This document shows positions 1 through 8,374 of a stretch of DNA of 64,000 bases, piece after piece. How positions within the stretch are numbered: the stretch's first letter is position 1; every line of letters begins with the position of its first letter. The DNA comes from Bacteroidota bacterium. Its GTDB lineage: Bacteria > Bacteroidota > Bacteroidia > Flavobacteriales > Weeksellaceae. A program made the translations under genes and the position numbers. The stretch covers positions 1 through 64,000 of the forward strand of contig JAEXBA010000049.1 of the NCBI GenBank assembly GCA_023457935.1. The letters are read 5' to 3'. The notes beneath the pieces are model-generated. The model did no database searches. It saw only the letters and a list, made by a program, of their open reading frames with translations, and was not told the origin of the DNA.

Positions 1-674
1 TCTTTCAGAAATGCAGACATGTAATGAAATTCTTCATCCTGAAGTGATTCGCTCGGCGCATCCAATTTCTTCTTCAAAACCCAGTTTTCAAGTGCTGTTT
101 TCGGTTCAACGGTTAGCGCATACGAAGAAACATGCGGAACTTCAAGCGCAACAGTTTTCTGAAGATTTTCTTTCCAGATTTCAAATCCTGAAACGGGAGA
201 TCCGTAGATCAGATCAATGCTGATATTTTCGAAACCGCAGTCCTGTGCCCGTTTAATGGAACTTTCTGCATGAGAAGCATTGTGCGCACGGTTCATCATT
301 GCCAGATCTTCATCAAAAAAACTTTGTGTTCCGATGGACAGGCGGTTGATTTCGGAGCGGCTTAATTCTTTCAGAAACTGTTGTGAAAGGTCATCCGGAT
401 TGGCTTCCAGAGTTATTTCAATATCAGAATCGAAACTGAAATATTTCTGTACTTCATCGGTAATCGACTGCAGTTCATTAACGCTTAAAACAGAAGGTGT
501 TCCACCACCAAAATAGAGTGATTTCAGTGTCCTTGTTTCAAGTTCCGTATTGCGGACTCCGATTTCCTTTTTTATTGCTGAAATCATTGCGTCCTTCATT
601 TTCAGTGATGTCGAAAAATGAAAATTGCAGTACGAACACTTCTGCTTACAGAAAGGAATGTGAATATACATCAT
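1..674 (-). CDS. hemW: HemW-like radical SAM protein (partial, C-terminus outside window)
   Basis: The reading frame starts at the double ATG at 674/671 and runs off the left edge, so only about the first 224 residues are visible. The N-terminus carries the radical SAM cluster motif CxxxCxxC (FCKQKCSYC), followed by YFGGGTPS, which is typical of the oxygen-independent coproporphyrinogen oxidase/HemW family. HemW proteins are heme-trafficking radical SAM proteins often misannotated as HemN. The absence of a long N-terminal extension before the cluster favours HemW over HemN. A terminator for the upstream porP-like gene sits directly against the start codon. Confidence 0.88.
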   Translation of the reverse strand, partial: MMYIHIPFCKQKCSYCNFHFSTSLKMKDAMISAIKKEIGVRNTELETRTLKSLYFGGGTPSVLSVNELQSITDEVQKYFSFDSDIEITLEANPDDLSQQFLKELSRSEINRLSIGTQSFFDEDLAMMNRAHNASHAESSIKRAQDCGFENISIDLIYGSPVSGFEIWKENLQKTVALEVPHVSSYALTVEPKTALENWVLKKKLDAPSESLQDEEFHYMSAFLK

Positions 675-700
675 AAAAAAAGCTCCGAAAAACGGAGCTC
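675..700 (-). terminator. Rho-independent terminator after the PorP/SprF-like gene
   Basis: A 7-bp perfect stem (agctccg/cggagct, 681-699) is followed on the minus strand by a run of T (675-680). It ends transcription of the gene at 722-1672. The T-run is immediately followed by the hemW start codon, so no spacer is left between terminator and next gene. Confidence 0.85.
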
Positions 701-721
701 AAATTTACCGAAAATAAACGG

Positions 722-1672
722 TTAATATCTGTAACCTCTTACGTTGATGAAGTTGTCGAAATCGTAACCAACACCAATCATGAAGCTGTTTCCACCGTAA
801 TCCTGGATATCTGAAAGTCCAAGGTTATAAGTTGCTCCAAAATGGAATTTGTTCAATTTTACTTTCACAACCGGTGCCAACATAAGGTTCTGGTTGTCGA
901 ATCTGTTCTGAACATATCTGAAACTTGCTCCCAAAGAGAATGCGTTATAATCATTATGGAAAGTTCCCATCAGGTTATAATCCATCATTCTTGTAGAGTT
1001 CGTATTCAGGTTAATCAAAGCGGACGGCGTAATGTAGATCTGGTCAGCGATATGCCAGTCGTAGCCAAGATTAAGGAAAATCTTAATTGGAGAAGGCTCA
1101 ACATTGTTTACGATGGCTTCGTCGTTGCTCAAAGCAATATCATTAATGGAAGCGCCAGCGAAAATACCCTTGTAAGTAGCGGCCAAACCGAAGTTGGCGT
1201 ACATCATGAAGATTGAACTGTTGTCGCCCTGAATAAGCGGGTCGTTCTGATTTTCAACATTGATTTTTGTATAATCAAAGTTCATGTTGTAAGCGCTTAC
1301 ACTTGTACCGAATGAAAACTGGTCTTTTCTTTCTCCTTCATCACTGATTGGGATGAAGTATGATGCTCCAGCCGTGATACCGCCGGAAGTAATAGGACCG
1401 TTCTGATCTCTGAAAATGGTTAAACCGGCACCAACTCTGTCAAAAATATTTGCGTGCATACCTACCGACTGTACATTCGGTGATTCGCTGAACTGATAAA
1501 ACTGCTTCTGATAATTAAGATTAACGTGAACATAGTCGGTCTTCCCGTACTGTGCAGGATTGAAGAGGAAGTCTCCCTCCATCAGATACTGCTGATAGTA
1601 TGGTAAAGTTTCCTGTGCTGTGTATGTTCCGGACAGAAAAACCAGACATACGATAGCATATAGTTTTCTCAT
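722..1672 (-). CDS. PorP/SprF family type IX secretion system outer-membrane protein
   Basis: The 316-residue product has a signal peptide (MRKLYAIVCLVFLSGTYTAQ). The mature start ETLPYYQQYLMEGDFLFNPA is the hallmark opening of the PorP/SprF family (QQ-Y-....NPA). Long runs of alternating hydrophobic residues and a C-terminus ending in an aromatic residue (RGYRY) fit an outer-membrane beta-barrel. PorP/SprF proteins assist type IX secretion, and many paralogues accompany adhesins. Here no partner adhesin gene lies beside it; it follows the RluD-like and PASTA genes on the same strand, with a 51-bp gap. The particular paralogue role is unknown. Confidence 0.85.
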   Translation of the reverse strand: MRKLYAIVCLVFLSGTYTAQETLPYYQQYLMEGDFLFNPAQYGKTDYVHVNLNYQKQFYQFSESPNVQSVGMHANIFDRVGAGLTIFRDQNGPITSGGITAGASYFIPISDEGERKDQFSFGTSVSAYNMNFDYTKINVENQNDPLIQGDNSSIFMMYANFGLAATYKGIFAGASINDIALSNDEAIVNNVEPSPIKIFLNLGYDWHIADQIYITPSALINLNTNSTRMMDYNLMGTFHNDYNAFSLGASFRYVQNRFDNQNLMLAPVVKVKLNKFHFGATYNLGLSDIQDYGGNSFMIGVGYDFDNFINVRGYRY

Positions 1673-1695
1673 AACAAATATTAATTTCAGTTGAA

Positions 1696-1703
1696 CAAAT
1701 ATA
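1696..1703 (-). promoter_or_regulatory. Putative -7 box of the PorP/SprF-like gene
   Basis: TATATTTG on the minus strand matches the Bacteroidota -7 consensus TAnnTTTG and lies 23 nt before the start codon. No well-placed TTG -33 box is visible, so this is a moderate call. Confidence 0.45.
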
Positions 1704-1723
1704 AAAAAAAACTTTATATATAT

Positions 1724-2797
1724 TTAGTTTTCCAAATATTTTCTCCACTTTTTTACGGCTTCATCCATATCTTTAGGCATGGGACTTTCGAAGTACATTT
1801 CCTGTTTTGTGGTGGGATGTATGAAGCCCAAAGTATGTGCGTGCAAAGCATGTCTTGGCAGTATCTCGAAAACGTTGTTGATGAACTGCCTGTATTTCGG
1901 TAAGTTAACACCGCGCAGCGCGATATTGCCCTCGTAGCGTTCATCATTAAAAAGAGTGTGGCCGATATGTTTGAAATGTGCCCGGATCTGATGCGTCCGG
2001 CCGGTTTCAAGCTTGCATTCCACCCATGTCATATGCCTGAATCTTTCAATCACTTTATAATGGGTTACCGCATGTTTGCCCTGCGAACCGTCTTCATAAA
2101 CTGCCATCTGCATTCTGTTTTTGATGTGTCTGCCGATGTGTCCAGTAATCGTTCCGCTGTCTTCAGCGAGATTTCCCCATACAAAAGCCCAGTAAAGTCT
2201 CTTCGTTTTACGGTCGAAAAACTGTTTTGCAAGGTAACTCAGGGCATATTCATTTTTGGCAATTACCAAGAGTCCCGAAGTGTCTTTATCAATACGGTGG
2301 ACAAGGCCAACACGGTCAAGATCCGATTTTTCACCGTTCTGCTCAAAATGATAAGCAAGGGCATTAACCAATGTTCCGTCCCAGTTTCCGTGTCCGGGAT
2401 GAACCACCATTCCTGCTTCCTTATCTACTACAACAAGGTCATCGTCTTCATATATAATATTAAGCGGTATATTCTGCGGGATGACGACGTTTTCACGCGG
2501 CGGACGGGTAAGAAGCACCGAAATCTGATCTCCGGGCTTCACTTTGTAGTTCTGCTTCACCGGAACACCGTTCACATGTACGTTCCCGGCACGACAGGTT
2601 TGTGAGATTTTATTGCGTGATGAGTTCTGCCGGAAAATCAGCAGGTATTTGTCGATGCGCAGCGGTTCCTGTCCAGGATCCACTGAAAGCGTCAGATGTT
2701 CATACAGTCCGCTGGTTTCTTCACCGGAAGTGTCATCGTTTTCCTCTCCGTTTTCAAGGAAATCATCCTCAATAAAATCGTCGTGCTGGTCTTGCAT
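1724..2797 (-). CDS. RluA/RluD family 23S rRNA pseudouridine synthase
   Basis: The 357-residue product has an acidic N-terminal extension of about 35 residues, then an S4 RNA-binding domain (about 45-110) and a pseudouridine synthase domain. The catalytic motif is HRIDKDTSGLLVIAK, with the invariant aspartate. The later motif GRTHQIRAHF also belongs to this family. In E. coli RluD modifies helix 69 of 23S rRNA, but specificity cannot be read from sequence. The gene lies between the PASTA gene (45-bp gap) and the PorP-like gene on the same strand. Confidence 0.92.
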   Translation of the reverse strand: MQDQHDDFIEDDFLENGEENDDTSGEETSGLYEHLTLSVDPGQEPLRIDKYLLIFRQNSSRNKISQTCRAGNVHVNGVPVKQNYKVKPGDQISVLLTRPPRENVVIPQNIPLNIIYEDDDLVVVDKEAGMVVHPGHGNWDGTLVNALAYHFEQNGEKSDLDRVGLVHRIDKDTSGLLVIAKNEYALSYLAKQFFDRKTKRLYWAFVWGNLAEDSGTITGHIGRHIKNRMQMAVYEDGSQGKHAVTHYKVIERFRHMTWVECKLETGRTHQIRAHFKHIGHTLFNDERYEGNIALRGVNLPKYRQFINNVFEILPRHALHAHTLGFIHPTTKQEMYFESPMPKDMDEAVKKWRKYLEN

Positions 2798-2811
2798 TTG
2801 AGTAAATTTTA

Positions 2812-2834
2812 GGCCTCAACTGTTTGTTGAAGCC
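2812..2834 (-). terminator. Hairpin between PASTA and RluD-like genes
   Basis: The minus strand reads GGGCTTCAAC-loop-GTTGAGGCC followed by TAAAATTT. The stem is good but the T-run is poor, so it may be a weak terminator or an mRNA-processing or stabilising hairpin inside an operon. Confidence 0.5.
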
Positions 2835-2842
2835 CAAATGAT

Positions 2843-3940
2843 TTATTCTACCACTACTTTTTTTGCTTTCGGTTTTTCTGCCGGTGGCGGTGAAGTGTTG
2901 GTCTTTGTTGATGTACTTGTTTTTGGAGTACTTGAAGTCGCAGTTTTGGTAGTATTGGAGCTTGTTGCTTTTGGCGTTTGCTTCGGAGCTTCAGTCTTTG
3001 GCTGCGTCGCTTTCTGGGCTTCCTGAGTTTGCGGTTCGGATGTAGGTGCAGCCGGTGAAGAAGGAACACTTCGCTCAATCGGCGCCACATCCTGATAAGC
3101 CGGAACTTCCTCATATCTTACCGGAGGCAGTGTGGTATCAATCTTAATTCTGTAAATAGAGTTCAGGTAAGATATTTTACTGCGCAGTTCTGCAGGTGTT
3201 TTCTTGCTTGCCCATAGGTCTACCTGCATTCCCTGGTCCCGCAGATCGCCGGCAGCAGGATCCTGATAATATACGATGTCGGTAGGATCGCTTCCGCCGT
3301 CTTCGTGTTCCACAAGTCCAACTTCAAAAAGGTTGTTGGTAATAATAGCTTTTGCTTCAGCAACGGTAAGTCCTACAAGATTTGGAACACCAATATTTCT
3401 CATCGGTCCGGTTCCGATTACCAGATCTACAGTTGATAATCTTGGCAGTAAAGCTCCGGGCTTCAGTGTATTTCCGTTAAGAAGAACGCGGATTACAGCA
3501 TCACGCTGAATATTCGGTTCATAAATGGTATCGCCCACCTTCAGGCCGACGCTTTCCAATTTACGGAATGCGAGTCCTTTATAACCGTCAATAATATCCG
3601 GCAACTGCACCGGTGCATAGGTTCTCGGATTAACTTTCAGTACAATAGTTCTTCCGTCTTTTACCCTTGCTCCGGCTTTCGGTGAAATATCCAGTACCTG
3701 AAACGGCTTGTAACGCGGATCAAATTTAAAACTGTCCACTTCATAGTCCAGTCCTGCATCTTCAAGTATCTTGACAGCGTTGTGAACAGACAGGTTCATG
3801 ACGTTCGGAACAGGAACTTCCTCACCATGACGGGTGTGGATTTCCAGCCATCTGAATGTCAGCCAGACAAGCCCGACAAATATCACAATAGCTAAAAAAA
3901 AGTTTACCAGTACTTTCCAGTGGAAAAGGGATTTAAGCAT
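2843..3940 (-). CDS. Membrane-anchored PASTA domain protein
   Basis: The 365-residue product has one N-terminal membrane segment (about 10-30) and then three PASTA repeats (roughly 40-107, 112-180 and 186-252), each opening with a VP/LPD-type strand and containing the GLxVG-like core. A Pro/Thr/Lys/Ser-rich low-complexity tail of about 85 residues follows. PASTA domains bind peptidoglycan fragments. No kinase or transpeptidase domain is attached, so this is a stand-alone PASTA protein. It is divergent from ddl, which makes the D-Ala-D-Ala of peptidoglycan, so a cell-wall role is a reasonable inference. Confidence 0.88.
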   Translation of the reverse strand: MLKSLFHWKVLVNFFLAIVIFVGLVWLTFRWLEIHTRHGEEVPVPNVMNLSVHNAVKILEDAGLDYEVDSFKFDPRYKPFQVLDISPKAGARVKDGRTIVLKVNPRTYAPVQLPDIIDGYKGLAFRKLESVGLKVGDTIYEPNIQRDAVIRVLLNGNTLKPGALLPRLSTVDLVIGTGPMRNIGVPNLVGLTVAEAKAIITNNLFEVGLVEHEDGGSDPTDIVYYQDPAAGDLRDQGMQVDLWASKKTPAELRSKISYLNSIYRIKIDTTLPPVRYEEVPAYQDVAPIERSVPSSPAAPTSEPQTQEAQKATQPKTEAPKQTPKATSSNTTKTATSSTPKTSTSTKTNTSPPPAEKPKAKKVVVE

Positions 3941-3944
3941 AAAA

Positions 3945-3968
3945 CTCCTAAATTTAGGAGCAAATATA
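3945..3968 (-). promoter_or_regulatory. -7 box plus 16-bp perfect palindrome upstream of the PASTA gene
   Basis: On the minus strand TATATTTG (3968-3961) matches TAnnTTTG. It is followed directly by the perfect palindrome CTCCTAAATTTAGGAG (3960-3945), ending four bases before the ATG. The palindrome covers the expected transcription start, as an operator would. It could also act as a short 5'-UTR hairpin. Confidence 0.45.
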
Positions 3969-4033
3969 AATATAAATTTTAGAATTGTTCATTCTGTCTA
4001 AAAACTTCGGTGTAGGTTAAAATATCAATACAG

Positions 4034-4067
4034 TTGGAAAGTTCGTGCAATATTTTTGCTAATTTTG
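4034..4067 (+). promoter_or_regulatory. Promoter of ddl-coaD operon
   Basis: TTG (4034-4036), a 23-nt spacer, then TAATTTTG (4060-4067) gives the Bacteroidota promoter TTG-N17-23-TAnnTTTG. The ddl start codon follows 21 nt downstream. Confidence 0.7.
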
Positions 4068-4088
4068 TCCGGACAGAGATAAAAATTT

Positions 4089-5081
4089 ATGGCTAAAAGC
4101 ATTGTTGCCGTAGTGATGGGCGGTTATTCGGACGAATACAAAGTTTCACTTAAAAGCGGTCAGCTTATTTACGATTCGTTAAACCGCGATCTTTACGATG
4201 TATTCAAAGTGGTTATTCTGAAAGATGAATGGTATTTTGAAGATGAAAAAGGCGACAAACTCCCGATTGAAAAATCGGATTTCTCTGTTAACCTGAAAGA
4301 CGGTACGAAGCTGAAATTTGATGTCTGCTTCAATATCATTCACGGTAAACCGGGCGAAAACGGCGAGCTGCAGGCGTATTGGGATACTGTGGGACAGCAA
4401 TATACCGGTTGCGGTTTTTACCAAAGTGCACTTACATTCAATAAAAAAGATACTCTTGCCGTACTTTCGAAATATGGAATTCCTTGTGCAAAAAGTATTT
4501 ACCTGAGAAAGAATGAACCTGTTGATGCTGAAAAAATTGCTGAAGAATTAGGTCTTCCCGTTTTCGTAAAACCTAATCAGTCCGGCTCTTCACTCGGAAT
4601 TTCAAAAGTGAAAGAAATCTCAGAATTTGATGATGCTTTCAAGCTTGCTTTTGCCGAAGATGATGAAATTCTGATTGAAAGTTTTCTTAACGGTATGGAA
4701 GTTTCCGTTGGTGTTGTAGATTTTGCAGGAAAAACGATTGTCCTTGGCATTACAGAAATTGTACCTAAGAATGAATTCTTCGATTATGAAGCCAAATACG
4801 AAGGCGCATCAGAAGAGATAACGCCAGCCAGAATTGATGAACAAACCCGTAAAAGAGTAGAAGAAGTTGCAAAAAAGGCCTACGATTCGCTTGGTATGAG
4901 CGGTTTTTCACGCAGCGAATATATTATTATGGGCGGTATTCCTTATATGCTGGAAATGAATACCAATCCCGGTTTTTCACCGTCAAGCATTCTGCCGCAG
5001 CAGGCCCGCCATTACGGAATTTCGATTCAGGATCTTTGTGGTAACGAAGTAGAAAAAGCACTTGCAAAAAGTAAACAATAA
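4089..5081 (+). CDS. ddl: D-alanine--D-alanine ligase
   Basis: The 330-residue, full-length product catalyses ATP-dependent joining of two D-alanines for the peptidoglycan stem peptide in the cytoplasm. It has the ATP-grasp fold, with VFVKPNQSGSSLGISK in the nucleotide-binding lid region and the metal/substrate motif MLEMNTNPGFS near the C-terminus. The N-terminal GGYSDEYKVSLKSG matches the family motif GG.S.E..VS..SG. Its stop codon is immediately followed by the coaD ATG, so the two are translationally coupled. Confidence 0.95.
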   Translation: MAKSIVAVVMGGYSDEYKVSLKSGQLIYDSLNRDLYDVFKVVILKDEWYFEDEKGDKLPIEKSDFSVNLKDGTKLKFDVCFNIIHGKPGENGELQAYWDTVGQQYTGCGFYQSALTFNKKDTLAVLSKYGIPCAKSIYLRKNEPVDAEKIAEELGLPVFVKPNQSGSSLGISKVKEISEFDDAFKLAFAEDDEILIESFLNGMEVSVGVVDFAGKTIVLGITEIVPKNEFFDYEAKYEGASEEITPARIDEQTRKRVEEVAKKAYDSLGMSGFSRSEYIIMGGIPYMLEMNTNPGFSPSSILPQQARHYGISIQDLCGNEVEKALAKSKQ

Positions 5082-5540
5082 ATGAAAATTGCAGTATTCC
5101 CGGGATCGTTTGATCCTATAACATTAGGTCATTACGACATTATCGAGAGAGCGGCGCCGCTTTTTGACAAACTGATCATTGCGATTGGGCAAAACTCCCA
5201 GAAAAAGTACATGTTTCCGCTGGAAAAAAGAATGGAGTTCATCACAAATTCCGTAAAACACCTAGGAAATGTAGAGATCGATTATTTTGAAGGTCTTACG
5301 GTGGATTACTGCATCAAGAAGAACGCCCAGTTCATTATCCGCGGCCTTAGAAATCCCGCTGATTTTGAATTTGAAAAAGCTATCGCACACACAAACAGAA
5401 CCCTTGCACACCGCAAACTTGAAACCGTTTTCCTGCTCACATCATCAGGGAAATCATTCATCAGCAGCAGTATTGTTCGTGAAATCATCACGCACGGAGG
5501 CGAATACGAGCTTTTGGTACCGGATGCGGTAAGAGTTTAA
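5082..5540 (+). CDS. coaD: Pantetheine-phosphate adenylyltransferase
   Basis: The 152-residue product is the normal length for CoaD, which transfers AMP from ATP to 4'-phosphopantetheine in coenzyme A synthesis. The nucleotidyltransferase signature is GSFDPITLGH at residues 8-17, and ISSSIVRE near the C-terminus is the second conserved motif. The start codon abuts the ddl stop codon with zero spacing. Confidence 0.95.
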   Translation: MKIAVFPGSFDPITLGHYDIIERAAPLFDKLIIAIGQNSQKKYMFPLEKRMEFITNSVKHLGNVEIDYFEGLTVDYCIKKNAQFIIRGLRNPADFEFEKAIAHTNRTLAHRKLETVFLLTSSGKSFISSSIVREIITHGGEYELLVPDAVRV

Positions 5541-5561
5541 ATATTAACAAATACTACCAAG

Positions 5562-6194
5562 TTGCACGAGCAGTTTAGTTTTCTGATAGAAATTCTCGGA
5601 ACAATATCCTTTGCGATGTCCGGAAGTTTTGCTGCAATGCAGAAAAGACTTGATCCTTTCGGCGTTCTGATTATTGCATTTGCAACATCTGTCGGCGGCG
5701 GAACAATACGCGATCTGTTGCTAGATGTACCGGTTTTCTGGATGCACGATATCGTGATGTGTATACTTATTTTTGTTTCCTGTATCATCGCAATGGTCAT
5801 CAAGTCGATTGAGAGGAATTTTAAAGTCACGCTTTTTATTTTCGACAGTTTTGGGCTCGGGCTTTTTACGATAATCGGTATTCAGAAAGGTCTTCACGCA
5901 GATCTTCATCCGATTATCTGCCTGACTTTAGGAACCATCACCGGTTGCTTTGGAGGAATTCTCAGAGATATTCTTCTGAACCGTATTCCGCTGATATTCA
6001 GAAAGGAAATTTATGCTACTGCTTCAATAGTTGGCGGCGGATTATTCCTTCTTATGGTTGAGTTTTCCTCCTTTTCATACACTTTCGTACAGATCACGAC
6101 AATTCTGCTCATCGTAGCTATCAGAACCTTAGCAGTAAGACTTCACTGGCAGATGCCGAAATTTTACGACAATGTCAGCGACGGCGAAATGTAA
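5562..6194 (+). CDS. TRIC/UPF0126 family membrane channel protein
   Basis: The product is about 210 residues with seven predicted membrane segments. It carries the duplicated glycine-rich motifs of the family: SVGGGTIRDLLLD in the first half and TGCFGGILRDILL in the second. Bacterial members are homologues of trimeric intracellular cation channels. No ATG precedes the first membrane segment, and the best start is TTG at 5562, 21 nt after coaD. An ATG at residue 19 would remove part of the first helix, so it is less likely. Confidence 0.85.
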   Translation: MHEQFSFLIEILGTISFAMSGSFAAMQKRLDPFGVLIIAFATSVGGGTIRDLLLDVPVFWMHDIVMCILIFVSCIIAMVIKSIERNFKVTLFIFDSFGLGLFTIIGIQKGLHADLHPIICLTLGTITGCFGGILRDILLNRIPLIFRKEIYATASIVGGGLFLLMVEFSSFSYTFVQITTILLIVAIRTLAVRLHWQMPKFYDNVSDGEM

Positions 6195-6209
6195 ACCTGC
6201 CGAATTGCT

Positions 6210-6217
6210 TATCTTTG
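6210..6217 (+). promoter_or_regulatory. Putative -7 box of ribB
   Basis: TATCTTTG matches TAnnTTTG and ends 20 nt before the ribB ATG. No clear TTG -33 box is present at the usual distance. Confidence 0.5.
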
Positions 6218-6237
6218 CGCAAATTTAATTCCTAAAA

Positions 6238-7359
6238 ATGTCCGACATTATTCTAAACACCATTCCAGAAGCCATAGAAGATCTTAAAAACGGTAAAGTA
6301 ATCATCGTTGTTGATGACGAAAACCGTGAAAACGAAGGAGATTTTCTGTCTGCAGCAGAACTTACCACTCCGGAAATCATCAACTTCATGACGATTCATG
6401 GCAGAGGATTAATCTGTACTCCGCTTCCGGAAAAAAGATGTGATGAACTTGGACTCGACATCATGGTTACCCGAAGCAGCGATCCCAAAGAAACGGCTTT
6501 TACTGTTTCTGTGGACCTTTTGGGTGAAGGTGTTTCTACAGGAATTTCAGCAAGCGACAGGTCGAAAACCATTCTTGCTTTAATGGATGAAAAAACCAAG
6601 CCTGCCGATTTTATGCGTCCGGGACATATTTTCCCGTTACGTGCGAAAAGCGGAGGCGTTCTGAAAAGAGCCGGGCACACAGAAGCCGCTATTGATTTAA
6701 CTAAACTGGCCGGACTTAAAGAAGGCGGCGTAATCTGCGAAATCATGAACGAGGACGGCTCAATGGCGCGTTTACCGGAACTGATGGAGCTTGCAAAGAA
6801 ACTGAACCTTAAGATTGTTTCCATTGAAGACCTGATTCATTATCAGCTGAAGAAGGGCGATCTTGTACATAAAATTGAAGAAAGAAAAGTAACAACCCAT
6901 TACGGTGAGTTCGACTTTCATGCTTTTCAGGAAGCGCATACCGATCAGATTCATTTTGCTTTAACCAAAGGCAGCTGGGAACTGAACGAACCGGTTCTGG
7001 TGCGTGTTCAGAGCTCCAGTTCGTATTTTGACGTACTTTCGCGTCTTGCAAGCGGCGAAAAACCTTTGCTTGAGAAAGTTACCGGAATTATCAATGAGGA
7101 AGGGAAAGGCGCAATTATTTTTATTAACAACGTCTCCAACGCGGAAAATACGATGAGAAAGCTTCAGCAGTTTATGAATTTTCAGGACGGGCAGGTTTCG
7201 CGGCCTACAGTTTCTGCAAATTATATGGAATACGGCATCGGTACGCAGATTCTGAAAAAACTGGGAATCAACAGATTCCGCGTAATCAGCCAGAATCCTT
7301 CACAGAAGCCGCTGGTTTCAGGATATGATGTTGAAGTAACCGAAATGGTTCAGCTGTAA
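6238..7359 (+). CDS. ribB: 3,4-dihydroxy-2-butanone-4-phosphate synthase with degenerate GTP cyclohydrolase II domain
   Basis: The 373-residue product is laid out like RibBA. The N-terminal domain (1 to about 205) is an intact DHBP synthase: DDENRENEGD at 26-35 and the RPGHIFPLRA and GHTEA motifs are present. It converts ribulose 5-phosphate to the four-carbon riboflavin precursor. The C-terminal domain (about 208-373) aligns with GTP cyclohydrolase II, but the three zinc-binding cysteines are replaced by S261, S272 and E274. The domain is also shortened at its end. I infer that it no longer opens GTP and that a separate ribA exists elsewhere in the genome. Confidence 0.9.
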   Translation: MSDIILNTIPEAIEDLKNGKVIIVVDDENRENEGDFLSAAELTTPEIINFMTIHGRGLICTPLPEKRCDELGLDIMVTRSSDPKETAFTVSVDLLGEGVSTGISASDRSKTILALMDEKTKPADFMRPGHIFPLRAKSGGVLKRAGHTEAAIDLTKLAGLKEGGVICEIMNEDGSMARLPELMELAKKLNLKIVSIEDLIHYQLKKGDLVHKIEERKVTTHYGEFDFHAFQEAHTDQIHFALTKGSWELNEPVLVRVQSSSSYFDVLSRLASGEKPLLEKVTGIINEEGKGAIIFINNVSNAENTMRKLQQFMNFQDGQVSRPTVSANYMEYGIGTQILKKLGINRFRVISQNPSQKPLVSGYDVEVTEMVQL

Positions 7360-7375
7360 ATATTACAATAATAAA

Positions 7376-7405
7376 AAAAATGGTCTGATTTATCAGGCCA
7401 TTTTT
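7376..7405. terminator. Bidirectional terminator between convergent ribB and fmt
   Basis: The hairpin aaaATGG(T)CTGAT/ATCAG(G)CCATttt has an A-run on one side and a T-run on the other. It therefore serves ribB on plus and fmt on minus. The last codons and stop codon of fmt lie inside the stem. Confidence 0.8.
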
Positions 7406-8340
7406 ATTTCATCAAAACTCTGGAATCCGTTCAGAAAGCTTTTTACGTCCATTCTTTTTTTTCCTTCCAGCTGAACTTCCAAAGGAAAATAGATTCCGCC
7501 TTCAGTATGGATTTTAAAGCTGTTCTTGGAGATGTCAAGAGATCCGGCTGTTTTTTCGTGATTTGTTTCTTCATACTTACCGGAAAAAATCTTCAGACTT
7601 TTCTCTTCATCACCAATCTTGATGACGGTGAAGGCACAGGGATAAGGTGACATTCCGCGGATAAAATCGTGCACTTTTTTCGGGTTCTGTTTCCAGTTGA
7701 TTCTGGTGTCTTCCTTGAAAATTTTGAAGGCATTTTTCGGATTTTCCACCGTTGCCTGAGGTTTTTCCGAAATGTTACTGTCTGCCAGTTCATCCAGAGT
7801 TTTCACCACCATCTTTCCTCCAAGTTCCATTAACCGGTCATGAAGCTCGCCCGCGTTTTCATCAGGTAAAATATCAGTTTCTTCCTGAAGCAGAATATTG
7901 CCTTCGTCGATTTTTTCATTGATAAAAAAAGTGGTTGCTCCCGTTTTTGTTTCACCGTTAATCACTGCATAGTTGATGGGCGCAGCTCCGCGGTAATCCG
8001 GAAGAAGCGATGCATGAAGGTTAAAAGTGCCCATTGACGGCATTTCAAAAAGTATCTTGGGCATCATTCTGAATGCGACAACCACGAAAATATCGGCATT
8101 CAGATCACGGATTTGCTGCAAAAATTCAGGATTCCGGAGCTTTTCCGGCTGAAAAACCGGAATATTGTTTTCAACCGCATACTTTTTAACCGGACTTTCC
8201 GAAATTTTCTGTCCGCGTCCCGCCTGTTTGTCCGCCACGGTTACCACTCCGACTACTTCGTGACGGGAATGGTGAACGGCTTCAAGAGAATTTTTTGCGA
8301 ATTCAGGAGTGCCAAAAAAAACAACTTTCAGGGATTTCAT
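7393..8340 (-). CDS. fmt: Methionyl-tRNA formyltransferase
   Basis: The 315-residue product formylates initiator Met-tRNA using 10-formyltetrahydrofolate. Motifs seen are VVFFGTPEFA at the N-terminus and NLHASLLPDYRGAAPINYAVING, which contains the formyltransferase signature with catalytic Asn/His. I chose the ATG at 8340 (MKSLKVVFFGTP) because the frame's upstream extension (MHKLTFNNKS...) lies before the Rossmann-type start. The gene lies 34 bp after recQ on the same strand. Confidence 0.95.
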   Translation of the reverse strand: MKSLKVVFFGTPEFAKNSLEAVHHSRHEVVGVVTVADKQAGRGQKISESPVKKYAVENNIPVFQPEKLRNPEFLQQIRDLNADIFVVVAFRMMPKILFEMPSMGTFNLHASLLPDYRGAAPINYAVINGETKTGATTFFINEKIDEGNILLQEETDILPDENAGELHDRLMELGGKMVVKTLDELADSNISEKPQATVENPKNAFKIFKEDTRINWKQNPKKVHDFIRGMSPYPCAFTVIKIGDEEKSLKIFSGKYEETNHEKTAGSLDISKNSFKIHTEGGIYFPLEVQLEGKKRMDVKSFLNGFQSFDEIKMA

Positions 8341-8374
8341 GTACAATGATTGTGATTTATTATTAAAAGTGAGT

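Noticed and set aside
1958..2605. 215-residue plus-strand frame opposite the RluD-like gene
   Set aside because: Shadow frame; the minus strand has a full set of pseudouridine synthase motifs.
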